In this document: piece by piece, positions 1 to 10,483 of the stretch
Layout of the letters: every line of letters starts with the position of its first letter
Numbering within the stretch: position 1 is the first letter of the stretch
Assembly (NCBI RefSeq): GCF_024713945.1
Contig: NC_134686.1
Location: forward strand, 1,822,001-1,886,000
DNA from: Dermatophagoides farinae
Taxonomy: Eukaryota > Arthropoda > Arachnida > Sarcoptiformes > Pyroglyphidae
Reading direction: 5' to 3'
Length of the DNA stretch: 64,000 bases
Made by a program: the position numbers and the translations under genes
The notes under the pieces: model-generated
What the model was told of the DNA's origin: nothing
What the model saw: the letters and a program-made list of their open reading frames with translations, nothing else
Database searches by the model: none

Positions 1-169
1 GATGATAATGGACAAAAACATTACGGAACAACAAACGAGATTCATTTTATTTGTGAAATTTCCCTCCGTCCCCCCCAAAAAAAAAAAATCATTCAGAATT
101 GTTTCTGGCATCATCATCATCATCGCCATTATCTTTTTTTTTGTTTTTGTTTTATGATCATGATAACAG

Positions 170-227
170 GAATAGCTGGTTCCGGATCTATCCGGAATTT
201 CACAAAGTGAAATTTATTGTAGCTAAG
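170..227 (+). CDS. Possible internal exon of an unknown gene
   Basis: A 58-base open segment sits between a T-rich tract ending in an AG acceptor (168-169) and a GT donor (228-229, GTAAAA). In the frame that starts after its first base it reads NSWFRIYPEFHKVKFIVAK, which is far less repetitive than anything around it and ends in phase 0. I cannot assign it to a family, and no partner exon is certain: a 23-base segment ending before the GT at 359 is possible but unsupported. It could be one exon of a gene that begins left of the window, or chance. Confidence 0.3.
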
Positions 228-2084
228 GTAAAAATCATTTAACTATATATAGCAAGAAAAAAAAACATCGACCATCATTATCGAGTGAAAAAAAAAAAAT
301 TTTTTTTTTTCAAACATAAAAAAAAAGTTCATCAGCCAATGTCCTCATGTATACACAGGTAAAATTGGTGGAAAAAAAAAATTTTTTCTACCTGACTAAT
401 GTACATTATCAAGTTCTGTATTTCGTTTTTTTTTCGTTTGCTTGCATTTTTTTTGTTTATTTCCAAAAAAAAAAAATTTCGTTTTTTTTGTTGTTGTTGT
501 TGTTTTTTAGTTGGAAATGCACCTGCAAAAAAAAAAAAAAAAATGGAATGGAAAAATAGACACACACACACAAACACATACTAACCGTACGTGATGCACC
601 AAGTCAAAAATTTTTTTTTTTACTGTTCTGGATGCTTCTAGAATTGAATTGAATGATATAAAGATGATGATGATGATGATGATGGCGATAATGATCAGCA
701 ATCACCAATCATCCATCCATCCATCGGTAAGACATTGGCAAGTCCATTGGTGATGGTGGTGGTGGTGGTGTGTGTGTGTGTGTGTGTGTTTGTGTTTGTG
801 TGTGGTGGTCATTCAGGTTTTCCTCCATACCAAAATTTTTTTTTTGCGATTATTTATTATATATCCACCATCATTATTATACACAATGACAACGACCCTA
901 CGACGATACAACGTGAGTGTTTCATTTCTTCATTTCACTAAAGTTAAAAAAAATTTTTTTTTTTTTTAGCAATATAAAAAAATATCTGGCACATAAGACA
1001 AACCTAAATAATGAAATGAAATGAAATGAAACGAAACAAAAAAATTTGACAATCAAAATTAGATATATGATATGATATGATGATTCTTTTTTTTTCGAAT
1101 CATTCATTCATTCAACAAGTATGATATGATCCGTCATAAAACATTCGATTTCAATGTTGATTTGATTTCGTTGGATAACCAAAAAAACAAAAAAACAAAA
1201 AAATGTGTAAATTTACACATCAAGTGCAATGATAATGAAAATTTTTTCTATTTATAAAAAATGCAAAACATTGTCAAGGCTAAGGCTATTATAAATTTAT
1301 ATCACATAAACAAAAAACAAAACAAAACAAATGGCAATCAAAGATCAAAGATCATCATCATGAACATTATTATTATTCTTATCCATCCATAGATAACGTG
1401 TGTGTGTGTGTGTGTTGGTTTGCATGAAAAAGATATGGGACCAGATTTCACTTTAATTTAATTTTTTTTTTTTTGGTTCCATTATATTTCATTGATGTGT
1501 CATGATAACGATTTTTTAAATGGAAATTATTCATAGGAAAAAAATAATTGATTGATTGATTTGATTGATTGCAAATAAATAAAACAAAAAAAAAACAATT
1601 CCATCGCTGATGACTTATCATCATCATTCATTCATTCATTCATTATCTATAAACAACATACGATGTGGCTGTGTATATTTAGGTATTCGGGGACTAGAGA
1701 AAATTGTTTTTTTTTTGTTCAACAAGAAAACGAAAAAAAAAGAAAAAAAATTCAAATACAAAATTTATGATGGCCACCATTTGCTATATCATCATCATCA
1801 TCATCATCTTAAGCCATGTTCTTGTTGTTCTTGATTTAAACTCCTCCTTATTTAAGAAAAAAAAAATGATCGGAATCTACTTACTTACTTCGTTACTATC
1901 TACTCCCTACCACCAATCAACCATCCAACCATCATTAAGGCCATAAATGATGATGAACGAAATGAAAAGAAAGAAACCAAAATAAAAACCAGACCAGATT
2001 AGATCATCATAGAAGTTGTTGTATTGATTCTCTTAGTGTTAAGTTTTATTCAAAGCATCACCATCATCATCATCCGTTTTTCGG

Positions 2085-2094
2085 TATATAAATA
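2085..2094 (+). promoter_or_regulatory. Probable TATA box of the repeat-protein gene
   Basis: TATATAAATA lies about 340 bases upstream of the start codon at 2432, in the only gene orientation available. It is a good TATA match, but the region is AT-rich and an initiator was not identified, so the assignment is moderate. Confidence 0.45.
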
Positions 2095-2431
2095 GAGATT
2101 CATTTTGCCAACTCTTTATATCACCAATTCATAATTGGTAGGGGTCTTTTTATTTGGATCTATCATTCATCATTATCATTGGTAACAATCTATCATCAAA
2201 AATTTTAATCAATTTTATTATAATTATAACAAGAATTAAATAATTTCGAACTTGAAATTAATTCAATTTAGAAAATTCATTCGTCAACAATCACCATCCT
2301 CATTTTGCATTATAATTATAAATATAAATTGGTGATTTTTATTTATTAATTCATCCATCCATTTTTTTTGTTTGCTGATTTCTGATTCTCAAATTCAACA
2401 CGTTCTTCATCATCATCAGTATCCATAAAAT

Positions 2432-4173
2432 ATGAATCCTGCCTATTGTTTTAGTGTTGTTGTTCTCATGATTGGTATTGCATTGGGTAAGTTCAATGAT
2501 CATTTATATATACGGATATGACGTTAACACACACACATTTGTCAATTATTGCAAATTTAGCTGCACCAATTGCTGAACCAGATGATACGAATACCAAAAT
2601 TTCTGAACCAAAAGATTCTTTAATGTCCGGATCAACATCGGTCGAAATTCAAGAAGGAAAACCAATTGTTAAACTTGAACAACGAAGTGATGTTATCATT
2701 CCCGATGCTGTTGATGATGAATCAAAAAAAAAAGTAGAAATTCCACCAGTAGAAATTGCACCAATAGAAAATGTTCCTAAAATTCCGGAAATAGCTGCTG
2801 TCAATCCAATTGTTCCGGCACAATCAATCGAAAATATTGTTGTTCCCGTTGTAGTAAGTAATATTGTTGGTGAACCGATTCAAGTGGATAGAATCTCGGA
2901 AACATCAGCCGATTCATCAGTGAAAGCAGAAGCTGTTATACCAGAAAAACCAGTTGAACAACCGGCTTCGGTAATCAAAGAAGAAATTGTACCAAAAGTT
3001 GAAAAAGTTGAATCAATTCCAGTCCAGCCTATTGTACCGGAAATCGTCAAACCAGCCGAACCTGTTGTAGAGGAATCAAAATCTGTTCCAGTTGAAGAAC
3101 CAGCATCGATAGTAAGTGAACCAAAAGTAGAATCAATACAGCCAATTCCAATTGATTCCGATAAACCAGCCGAAATTGCTCCACAACCAGTTGTATCCGA
3201 TAAAGTGATTGAATCAAGAAGTTTAAAAGAAATTGATGCTCCAGCAGCATCAGCAGTACCAGTCGAAGCTCAATCAATCATACCGGAAATGGTTGAATCA
3301 GCTCCAATACCCGTCGAGTCTGTACCGATTGTATCGGCAATTGAATCTCAACCAATTATACCGGATAAAGTGGAAACCGTACCAGTTCCAGTGGAAAAAT
3401 CCGTTGAAGTACAACCAAGTGAAGCAGAAAAAATTGAAAGTCCAGTTACAATTTCAGCCGAACGATCAATTGAATCTCAACCAGCGGTAGCAGATATTGC
3501 CGAAACTCCAGTATCAGATGAAAAATCAGTCGAAATTCAACCGGTTGTTCCGGAAAAAATTGAAACACCAGTCGAATCTCAGCCCGTAATTGCTGAAAAA
3601 GTCGAAAGTCCAATTCCAGTTTCATCAGTCCAAGACGAAATATCGGTCGAATCGCAACCAATTCCAGTTCCATCAGTTCCGGTTGAAACACCAGTCGAAT
3701 CTCAACCAATTGTACCGGAAAAAATTGATAACCAAATTCCAATTGCTTCAATCGCATCGGAAATTCCAGTCGAACAACCAGTAATCACTGATAAAGTTGT
3801 CGATGCTCCAGTTCAAAGTGTACCAACAATTGTTGTTTCCGAATCGCAAGGAAATATTGTCACGCCGATTGTTGATCCCGTACAAAATGATGTTAAACCG
3901 ATAGCAGAAATTCCTTTGATTCAAGAAACATCAATTGTTGCTGAACCAAAACCAGTGGTTATCATACCACAAGAACCATTGGTTGTATCGCCAGTAGTAG
4001 TAGTACCGGAACAATCCGAGAATACAATCGTCAATATTGTAGCTAAACCAATGGAAATTGCACCCGAACCAATGATTGAATCAGTGAAACCGGCACTATC
4101 AACAGCGGTTGATAATGAAACACCAATCAAATCAGATGAACCGATGATTATCGTTGAACCAAATCAAATTTAA
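2432..4173 (+). CDS. Secreted Val/Pro/Glu/Ser-rich repeat protein
   Basis: Two exons, 2432-2486 and 2561-4173, join in phase 1 through a canonical GTAAGT...TTTAG intron and give about 555 residues. Exon 1 encodes the hydrophobic leader MNPAYCFSVVVLMIGIALA, and the splice restores a signal-peptide cleavage context (ALA/APIAEP). This is why I prefer the start at 2432 over the ATG inside the intron at 2518. The rest is one long low-complexity domain made of degenerate units of roughly 12-20 residues such as ESQPIVPEKVET and IPVESVPIV. It has almost no cysteine or aromatic residues and no recognisable enzyme domain. It is probably an extended extracellular or matrix-type protein, but I do not recognise a named family. 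The function is unknown. Confidence 0.75.
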
Positions 4174-4646
4174 TTTTTTTTATTTTCCTTTTCAAAAAAA
4201 AACTCTTTTACACAAAACCATTTACAATATTATATTTTCTCAATTCTCAATTCTTGTTTCAATCCAAACACACACACCACCACCACCAACACCCAGAACA
4301 CGAATTTCATCATTGTAAATCCATATATAATATACATGCAAGTTTTTTTTTGATAATTTTTGAACAAAAATTCTTTGTGCCACCACCACCACCAACACTC
4401 CAACACTTACCACAATGGCGGGAACTTTTGAACCAAATAAAAAAAATGGTTACCAAATGGTTAATAATAATAAAGAAAAATAAGAAAAAAACACCGTTTT
4501 TTATTTGCTATTCACAAAATGGGAATAATTTGTTTTTTTACAGGTAAAAAAAATCGAATAAAAAAATCTTTTTTTTTTGTTTGTTCACATTCAACACCAC
4601 TGCCATCTAGTGATTTTGATTGAAAACCTCGCAAGTTTAAAATTAA
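4174..4646. other. 3' flank of the repeat-protein gene
   Basis: AT-rich sequence with AATAAA-like hexamers near 4435 and 4557 that could serve polyadenylation, plus CACCAC and CA runs. No gene is seen. A CTCF-like motif lies at 4600-4613. Confidence 0.5.
4600..4613 (-). promoter_or_regulatory. CTCF-like motif
   Basis: On the minus strand the sequence reads TCACTAGATGGCAG, which matches the animal CTCF core CCACNAGRKGGCRS at all but the first position. It lies between the secreted-protein gene and the mobile island. A motif match alone does not show binding. Confidence 0.35.
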
Positions 4647-4714
4647 GGGTATCATCGGGTAACATAGAAAAATCGGCCGTCCAATCTAGCCTATATTTTT
4701 TTTGATTGAATCTT
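4647..4714 (+). repeat. Left copy of a 68-bp inverted repeat framing the island
   Basis: This segment (beginning GGGTATCATCGGGTAACA) is matched at about 64 of 68 positions by the reverse complement of 13361-13428; the differences cluster in one 6-base stretch. A related 32-base segment, in the same orientation as this copy, lies at 11867-11898 next to a copia LTR. TTAA precedes this copy, but no matching duplication follows the right copy, so the two are not shown to be the ends of one transposition unit. Confidence 0.75.
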
Positions 4715-4715
4715 A

Positions 4716-4840
4716 GGTTGGACTTGTTATTTTCTCGATTTTGAATTTTGAATTATGAACTGGTCGTGTTAGTTTGGACTTGCCATTTTCTCGATTCTGA
4801 ACTGATCCTGTTAGTTTGGATTTGTCATTTTCTCGATTAG
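4716..4840 (+). repeat. Three imperfect short tandem repeats
   Basis: Units begin at about 4716, 4772 and 4813 and share TTGGACTTG followed by ATTTTCTCGATT. Spacing is 56 and then 41 bases. They lie directly inside the left 68-bp inverted repeat and have no counterpart next to the right one. Confidence 0.6.
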
Positions 4841-5189
4841 ATGAACAGAATTTTGGGTATCCATCTCACACCAACATAAAGATTCAGATGAACAACCAAT
4901 TTTGTATAAGTAGTGCCGAAATTTTCCATGACCCTATTATCGGTGCACTACTTTAAATTCTTTGGTCAGATATTGAAATTGTTGTCAGAATTTTTTAAAA
5001 AGTTTTTCAAATCATTGGATAAATGATTTGATTTTTTCTGGGAATCGATTGGAATTGAATCAGAATTTAATTTTTTAAAACAAAAATTGTCATATAATTT
5101 TTTCAAGTGAAATCAAACTCCAATTGTTGAGAAAAGTTCAATAAAATTATCAATTTTTTGAATCACATGTCATTTATTGTTATGAAATT

Positions 5190-5322
5190 TTATGAATTGC
5201 ATGAATTTTTACCAGTTCCGTCCAACACTTCATCAATATTTTTTGCCGCCAGTGAATCAATAGCTTCTCGGTGTTTTTCGAATATTTCACCAATTTCTTT
5301 TTTTCGCTTATGATAAAAATTT
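5190..5322 (-). pseudogene. Coding-like 3' tail on the minus strand, broken upstream
   Basis: The minus strand carries about 44 codons ending in a stop at 5190-5192. They encode a charged, helix-like segment (KRKKEIGEIFEKHREAIDS and on). A Lys-rich continuation upstream is in another frame, across an A homopolymer near 5322. TTTATT at 5172 would read AATAAA on this strand. It looks like the end of a decayed transposon or retrocopy ORF. The family is unknown. Confidence 0.3.
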
Positions 5323-5402
5323 TTTAAGGCCTCGCGATTTTCTTGGCCCTGTGTACTGGTATGTATTATACAATTAATGTGTATATAAATGTGTATATAA
5401 AT

Positions 5403-6050
5403 AATTGGGCAAATTTATAAGTGATTGGACAATTATGGTCCATACCACTATCCTCCCCAACAAATAGGTTTTATAAGTGAGGGGAAGGCAAATTTATAAG
5501 TGATTGGACAATTATGTTCTATACCACTATCCACCCCAACACTAACTATTTTTTTATATTTAGATATAAGTATGAGTGTATGTGTATATAAATAATTGGG
5601 GGGCAAATTTATAAGTGATCGGACAATTATGGTCCATACCACTATCCTCCCCAACAAATAGGTTTTATAAGCGAGGGGGAGGCAAATTTATAAGTGATTG
5701 TGCGCAAACCACTATCCACCCCCAACACTGACTATTTTTTAAATTACTTTATGCGCAAGTGTAAATGTGTATATGAATAAATGGGGGGCAAATTTTTAAG
5801 TGATTGGACAATTATGGTACATACCACTATCCTCCCCAACAAATAGGTTTTATAAGCGAGGGGGAGGCAAATTTATAAGTGATTGTGCGCAAACCACTAT
5901 CCACCCCCAACACTGACTATTTTTTATATTAACCCAGGCGGCCGCGATGGGATTTGAACCGACGTCGAATGTGTATATGTGTTAATGTATGTAATGGGGG
6001 GAGGCGAATTTATAAATGACTGAATGATTTTCCCCCAGACCATTATCCTC
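5403..6050. repeat. About 190-bp tandem repeats, three full copies plus a diverged part
   Basis: Copies begin near 5403, 5593 and 5780, with a shorter diverged copy from about 5990. Each contains GGGCAAATTTATAAGTGATTGGAC, then TACCACTATCCTCCCCAAC, then GGTTTTATAAG with GAGGGG, and a second half-unit with CACTATCCACCCC. Copies two and three are most alike, which suggests recent duplication. No coding potential is evident. Confidence 0.8.
5936..5975 (-). repeat. tRNA-like (SINE or tRNA remnant) T-arm segment
   Basis: On the minus strand the segment contains GGTTCAAATCC, a good pol III B box and T-loop sequence, followed by a GC-rich acceptor-like strand (CGCGGCCGCC). No 5' half of a tRNA is visible, so this is a fragment of a tRNA or a tRNA-derived SINE, not a working gene. 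Confidence 0.35.
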
Positions 6051-6108
6051 CCCCATAATATGTATCCTAAAAATGGATATATATAATATAATATATTTTA
6101 CGATATTA

Positions 6109-6318
6109 CAGAAATACTTCGCTTAACGCTGCCCCGATTAGCGCTGTTTCGATATAACGCTGTGCAATTACATTACATTGCAATACATTGTTACATTGTA
6201 TATGAAGAGTAAAAATGCATTATGTAAATTATGCAAAAATAGCCCCGCTTAGCGCTGTTGTTTCGCTTTACGCTCAATATTTTTGGAACGTAACCCCGCG
6301 TTAAGCGGGGTATTACTG
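6109..6318. mobile_element. pogo/Tigger-like MITE
   Basis: The 210-bp element starts CAGAAATACTTCGCTTAACGC and ends with the near-complement GCGTTAAGCGGGGTATTACTG. It is flanked by TA on both sides (6107-6108 and 6319-6320). CAG...CTG ends, TA target duplications and the CGCTTAACGC motif are typical of pogo/Tigger-group Tc1-mariner elements. The interior is non-coding (repeated TTAGCGCTGTTTCG), so it is non-autonomous. Confidence 0.8.
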
Positions 6319-6320
6319 TA

Positions 6321-7800
6321 TATTTGTAGTATATTACTGTATGTAGCATTACTGGCTGCTCATGCTCCTGCCTATTTCTACTTTCCCCTATTTCGACCGA
6401 GAATGTCGGTGAGAGAGAACGAGCACGTTTTTCAGACGAAAATTCCGAGTCAGGATACTAACCTTTTTACTTTCTTTTCTGTGTGTACACGAACACTAAT
6501 ACAAACAACTCGACAACAAATAAAAATCCGATTTTCACAAACGATCCCACGACATATTTATTATTAAATATTGTTCGTTTTGCATTCAATTGATTCTCAC
6601 TACAACAATGGTTCATCATTATTATCAATTTGTAGAAACCATAAAGGTGATAGTCCAATTGTATCAGTAAAAAAGATGAATAGGTTTGTTAAATATTAAT
6701 GTTTCAAATTAAATTGGTTATAATTTTTTTTCTGTTAGCTGTTCGCTATTTTTAGGCATTGGTAATCTTTTGGTTTGGTTTCCATTATTACGTTATTTTG
6801 CCTATTTTCAATCATACAACATTCTCTTATTGTAACATTGAAGAAATCTTTTCCAAACGTTTTGCGGTTCTGTCTCTGTGCATTTTTAGTTTATGGGTTA
6901 GTGTAATTGCTCATTATTAGTTTAAAAAAAATGCTTACAAAATTTTATTGTTTTACAGAGGATTTTGTTTTTGTGGTTGGGTCGTTTTGGGTCCTCATCT
7001 CAAATTTATAAAAACGATCATGGTAATGATGCCGAACAGTACAAATTTGTTGGTGGATATCTGGTCACTAACATGGTACGATGTCCACTGAAACATCATG
7101 TTCGTCATCAGTTAACTTTTTAATTTCGCTATCGATCAATGATTCTAACACTTACATTTCTCAAAGGCCTGCATTGGATTGAATTGTTGGAGCAACTTAT
7201 TCGGTAAGTCGACATATTCATTTTTCATATTTAATAAAGATTGGTCTATCTTTGCTTATTAGGTTCGTTCCTGAAATTTTACAATCATTAAATTGAAATT
7301 CGATTGATGATTATGTTCGAGATCAATTCGGCGGTTCCATTGTTCATCAGCATCCAATTCAAGAATAGTTTGACCATGTTCAACATATGATATCAGATTA
7401 GGCTTAGGACATGGTCTGAACTATTTCCTATTGAATTTGATGCTGATTGAATCTTTGGAATCAATGAAGCGATCGAAAACATAATTATAAGTCGAAGATT
7501 CATGGGATGGAACACATACTTGAAAATGATCATGGTAAGCAAATGAATAGATTAATTGAACAAACAACTAATTACCTTCACTTAGGATCGCCGGCGAACA
7601 ATTGGGAAATTGAATCTCGAACCACGAATAGAATTTGGACATTGTCTTTGAACATGGACCGCGAACATTGGATCTATTTCAAACGGGACAATTAACGTTG
7701 TATGGCGCAATTGGGATGTGAAATATGGATGTATTTTATTATTTCTAATATTTTAATAAATTAATATATCAATAAAATCAATTAAATTTCAATATATATC
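6321..7800. other. Decayed sequence, no intact gene
   Basis: Several short coding-like pieces on the plus strand are separated by stops and splice-like sites, for example 6960-7120 (contains LFLWLGRFGSSS) and 7600-7695 (contains LNMDREHWIYFKRDN followed by a stop and an AT-rich tail with AATAAA). They may be remains of one spliced gene or of transposon ORFs. I cannot place them in a family. Confidence 0.4.
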
Positions 7801-7916
7801 GATTAAATTAATATGAGGGGAAAGGGAATGAAAGGGGGGTCAAAATTGCTGCAACAATCGGTGAGCGACACCATCGATGATTTCGATATATCGAAAAAAC
7901 AATCGGTCAGTCGGGT

Positions 7917-7992
7917 GGTCGCGAAAATCGCGAGTACTCGCGATTTTGGCGAAAAGCCGGTTGACGCCAAAATCGCGAGGACTCGCTGGCCA
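7917..7992. repeat. GC-rich interrupted palindrome
   Basis: CGCGAAAATCGCGAGT is followed directly by its near reverse complement ACTCGCGATTTTGGCG, and CCAAAATCGCGAGGACTCGC recurs at about 7968. The segment can fold into a strong hairpin and stands out in base composition. It lies just upstream of the gypsy pol remnant and may be part of its untranslated leader or another small element. Confidence 0.6.
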
Positions 7993-8029
7993 CCACTTTT
8001 TTTGTGTGTGTATAAAAAAATATAGTGCT

Positions 8030-9782
8030 ACAACGCTTCCTAGTGGAGTTGGTGGCCAACCACTAAATGTGAAGGGCGAATCAACAATCGATTTTTCGAT
8101 CAATAACCACGTGTTCCGTCACAAGTTTATTGTTTTGGACGAGTCGAAAATCATACTTGGTAGTGATTTATTCATTAAAAATAATTTACGTTTATCATTT
8201 GATTTTGGCAAATCAATCGAAATTTTTTCAACTATAAAGAACGAATTAATAATTCGTTTTGAAACAACTAAAAACATGTCGTCAAAAAATTTTGTCTATC
8301 TGTGCTACTGATGATCTTACAGAAGAATTATCAATTCCGTACGATGTTTCGTATGAGGATTCATCAAGTGGTACCGATTCATTATTCAATCGATTCAATA
8401 AAGTCGTCGTTGGGTTGGGTAAATGTGACATCATCAAGCATAAAATCCACCTGAAAGAAAATGCACATCCGTGTCAAACATATCAATATCGTATACCTAT
8501 TGCGTTTGAAAAAGATATTGATTCGACGATTGAAGAATTGATTAAAGATGATATTATTGAAGAATCTGAATGGAAATCACCGATTGTTCCAATTCGTAAA
8601 CCGGATGGTTCAATTAGATTAGCTGTTGATTATCTTAATGTCAATAAGCGTACTAAAAGTGATTCTTTTCCTGTTCCTCAGATTGATAAAATCATCAAAG
8701 ACATTCATGGTGCTAAATATTTTTCAAAAATCGATTTAGCTAAAGGCTATTATCAAATCGAAATGCACACTGATGATCGACATATTACTGCATTTGAATG
8801 GCATAATAAATTGTGGCAATTCAAAAGAATGCCATTTGGCCTTTCTACAGCACCGAAGACTTTTTTACGTACGATGGATAAAATTTTTCATCAAGTTCCA
8901 TTCGTAAAAGTGTATTTTGATGATATTTTGGTTTTTTTTGAAACATCAAAACAACATATGAATAATTTATATTCTGTCTTCATGTTGCTTGAAAAAAATG
9001 GTTTAACTATTAATCGGGAAAAATCAAAATTTTTCTGTAAAGAAGTTACATATCTTGGATATCAGTTATCGGAAGATTCTATCCGTCCTGCTAACATCAA
9101 GATTGATAAATTGAAGGAATTTCCTGTACCAGAAGATAAAAAACAGTTACAAAGTTTTTTGGGTTTGGCTGGTTACTATCGAAAATTTATTCCGAATTTT
9201 GGTACTATTGCTATCCCATTTGAAAATTTAAAACGAAAATTTGTACGTTTTGACTGATCTGATGAATGCAATTCTGCATTTGAGCAGCTACGTGCTGGAA
9301 TTTCTTCAACTTCTTTGTTAAAACCACCGATACCAGGTCAAACTTTCATAGTGCGTTGTGACGCCAGTGAAGTTGGCATGGGGGCCGTACTCTTACAAAA
9401 TGATCCTAATGATAACAATGAACGAATCATTGAGTACGCGTCAAAAGCTTTTTCTGATACACAGAAAAAATACAGTACGATCGAAAAGGAAGCGACAAGT
9501 ATTATGTGGTCGATTCAGCGGTGGCATCATTTTTTGATTGGAAAGAAATTTGTACTGGAAACTGATCATAAACCATTGGTTTGGTTACAATCAAAAAAAA
9601 AATCTTACGAATAAATTGGGTCGTATGTCATTGAAACTCCAAGAATACGATTTCGATATTAAGCATATTGATGGTAGAGCTAATGTCGTGGCCGATGCTT
9701 TGTCAAGAATTAACTGGTCTGTTGAGCAGAAAAAAGATCAATTGTTAAATGAATGTGTGATCGCAAACCCGCATCAATTATG
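8030..9782 (+). mobile_element. Ty3/gypsy retrotransposon pol remnant (protease end, RT, RNase H)
   Basis: Retroelement polyprotein with Ty3/gypsy order. About 8030-8280 holds a protease C-terminus with ILGSD. About 8330-9254 holds reverse transcriptase, with FSKIDLAKGYYQI, MPFGLSTAP and the catalytic YFDD box, then the LGYQLS and FLGLAGYYRKFI segments. About 9258-9780 holds RNase H, with DASEVGMGAVL, YASKAFSD and [10 protein letters not shown], ending in [15 protein letters not shown]. It is broken by a frame change near 8285 (A run), an in-frame TGA at 9255-9257 and a frame change in the A run near 9591-9602. Integrase, gag and both LTRs are missing. At about 9783 it switches abruptly to copia sequence, so its 3' part was lost or overwritten. 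Confidence 0.9.
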
Positions 9783-9784
9783 AA

Positions 9785-10312
9785 TTATGTTTGGGTTCCA
9801 AAAACGATTTCAAATTAACTGGCTATGCTGATGCTGATCTAGCTGGTGATAAACAAACACGTGAAACAACAATTGGTACATTGGTGTCTTTAAATGGTCT
9901 AATCATCTGGTCGTCAAAACGTGCTAAATGTATCATTGATAGTACATGTGAAGCTGAATATATCGCAACTAGTAAATTTTCAAAAGACATAGAATGGTTA
10001 TTAATTTTAATGGATTATCTTCGTTTGAAAATATCAAAACCGATAATATTTAACGATAATCAAGCAGCAATTCGTCAAATTCATAATGAAGTCGTGTCTC
10101 AAAAATTAAGACATATTGATGTCTTAATTCATCGAATTCGATCCTTGCTTGATAAAGTGGACGTGGAATATATTCAGTCATCTCAACAATTAGCCGATAT
10201 CTTAACGAAAGCTTTGTCAACACAATTGCATTTGAAAAATTATTTAAAGTATCAGCTGCTGAATGATGCTATTGCTCATGTTGATTTCATGTTCAACAAG
10301 GGGGAGTGTTGA
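9785..10312 (+). mobile_element. Ty1/copia RNase H fragment, element A
   Basis: An open frame of about 173 codons encodes a copia-type RNase H C-terminus: GYADADLAGDKQTR, a STCEAEYIA box, FNDNQAAI, LRHIDV.IHRIRSLL and QQLADILTKAL. This is the normal 3' end of copia pol, and it runs into a polypurine tract and an LTR. The N-terminal two thirds of pol are absent and the gypsy remnant abuts directly. Confidence 0.88.
10298..10306 (+). other. Polypurine tract of copia element A
   Basis: AAGGGGGAG immediately precedes the LTR and overlaps the last codons of pol, as in many copia elements, where it primes plus-strand synthesis. Confidence 0.75.
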
Positions 10313-10431
10313 GTGTTGTTGAGTCATGAAACAACAATGCCTAATTATTAAATTAAGAACTATGAGCTTGTATAAATTTGTATAAATTGCAATTTATGAA
10401 TAAACAACAACTGCTTCCTGCTGCTTCAACA
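10307..10431 (+). repeat. 3' LTR of copia element A
   Basis: About 125 bp, starting TGTTGAGTG and ending CTTCAACA, so the ends form a short inverted repeat with TG...CA. It contains GAATAAAC near 10398, a likely polyadenylation signal. It has no match in the second LTR at about 11869-12033, so the two copia pieces come from different families. No 5' partner LTR was found. Confidence 0.65.
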
Positions 10432-10483
10432 TTTGTATATCTAAGATAAATCCGTTTTCGATTGTTACGCGCCAGTCACTTGT

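Larger units (their letters stand above)
1..2431. other. Repeat-rich non-coding stretch
   Basis: No complete gene is visible. The stretch is dominated by A and T homopolymers, (CAT)n/(ATG)n, (TG)n around 768-790 and 1397-1414, and ATTC repeats near 1625-1645. Apart from the possible exon at 170-227 and the TATA box near 2085, the reading frames here are low-complexity translations of these repeats. The left edge may lie in an intron of a gene entering from outside the window. Confidence 0.6.

Noticed and set aside
2518-2560. Start codon at 2518 for the repeat protein
   Set aside because: It lies in the intron. The spliced start at 2432 gives a signal peptide.
3047-3784. Opposite-strand and alternative-frame ORFs within the repeat protein
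   Set aside because: Shadow frames of the repetitive coding sequence, with no independent signals.
4643-4650. TTAA before the left 68-bp repeat as a piggyBac target site
   Set aside because: No TTAA follows the right copy, the ends do not have the usual piggyBac CCC start, and no piggyBac transposase is present.
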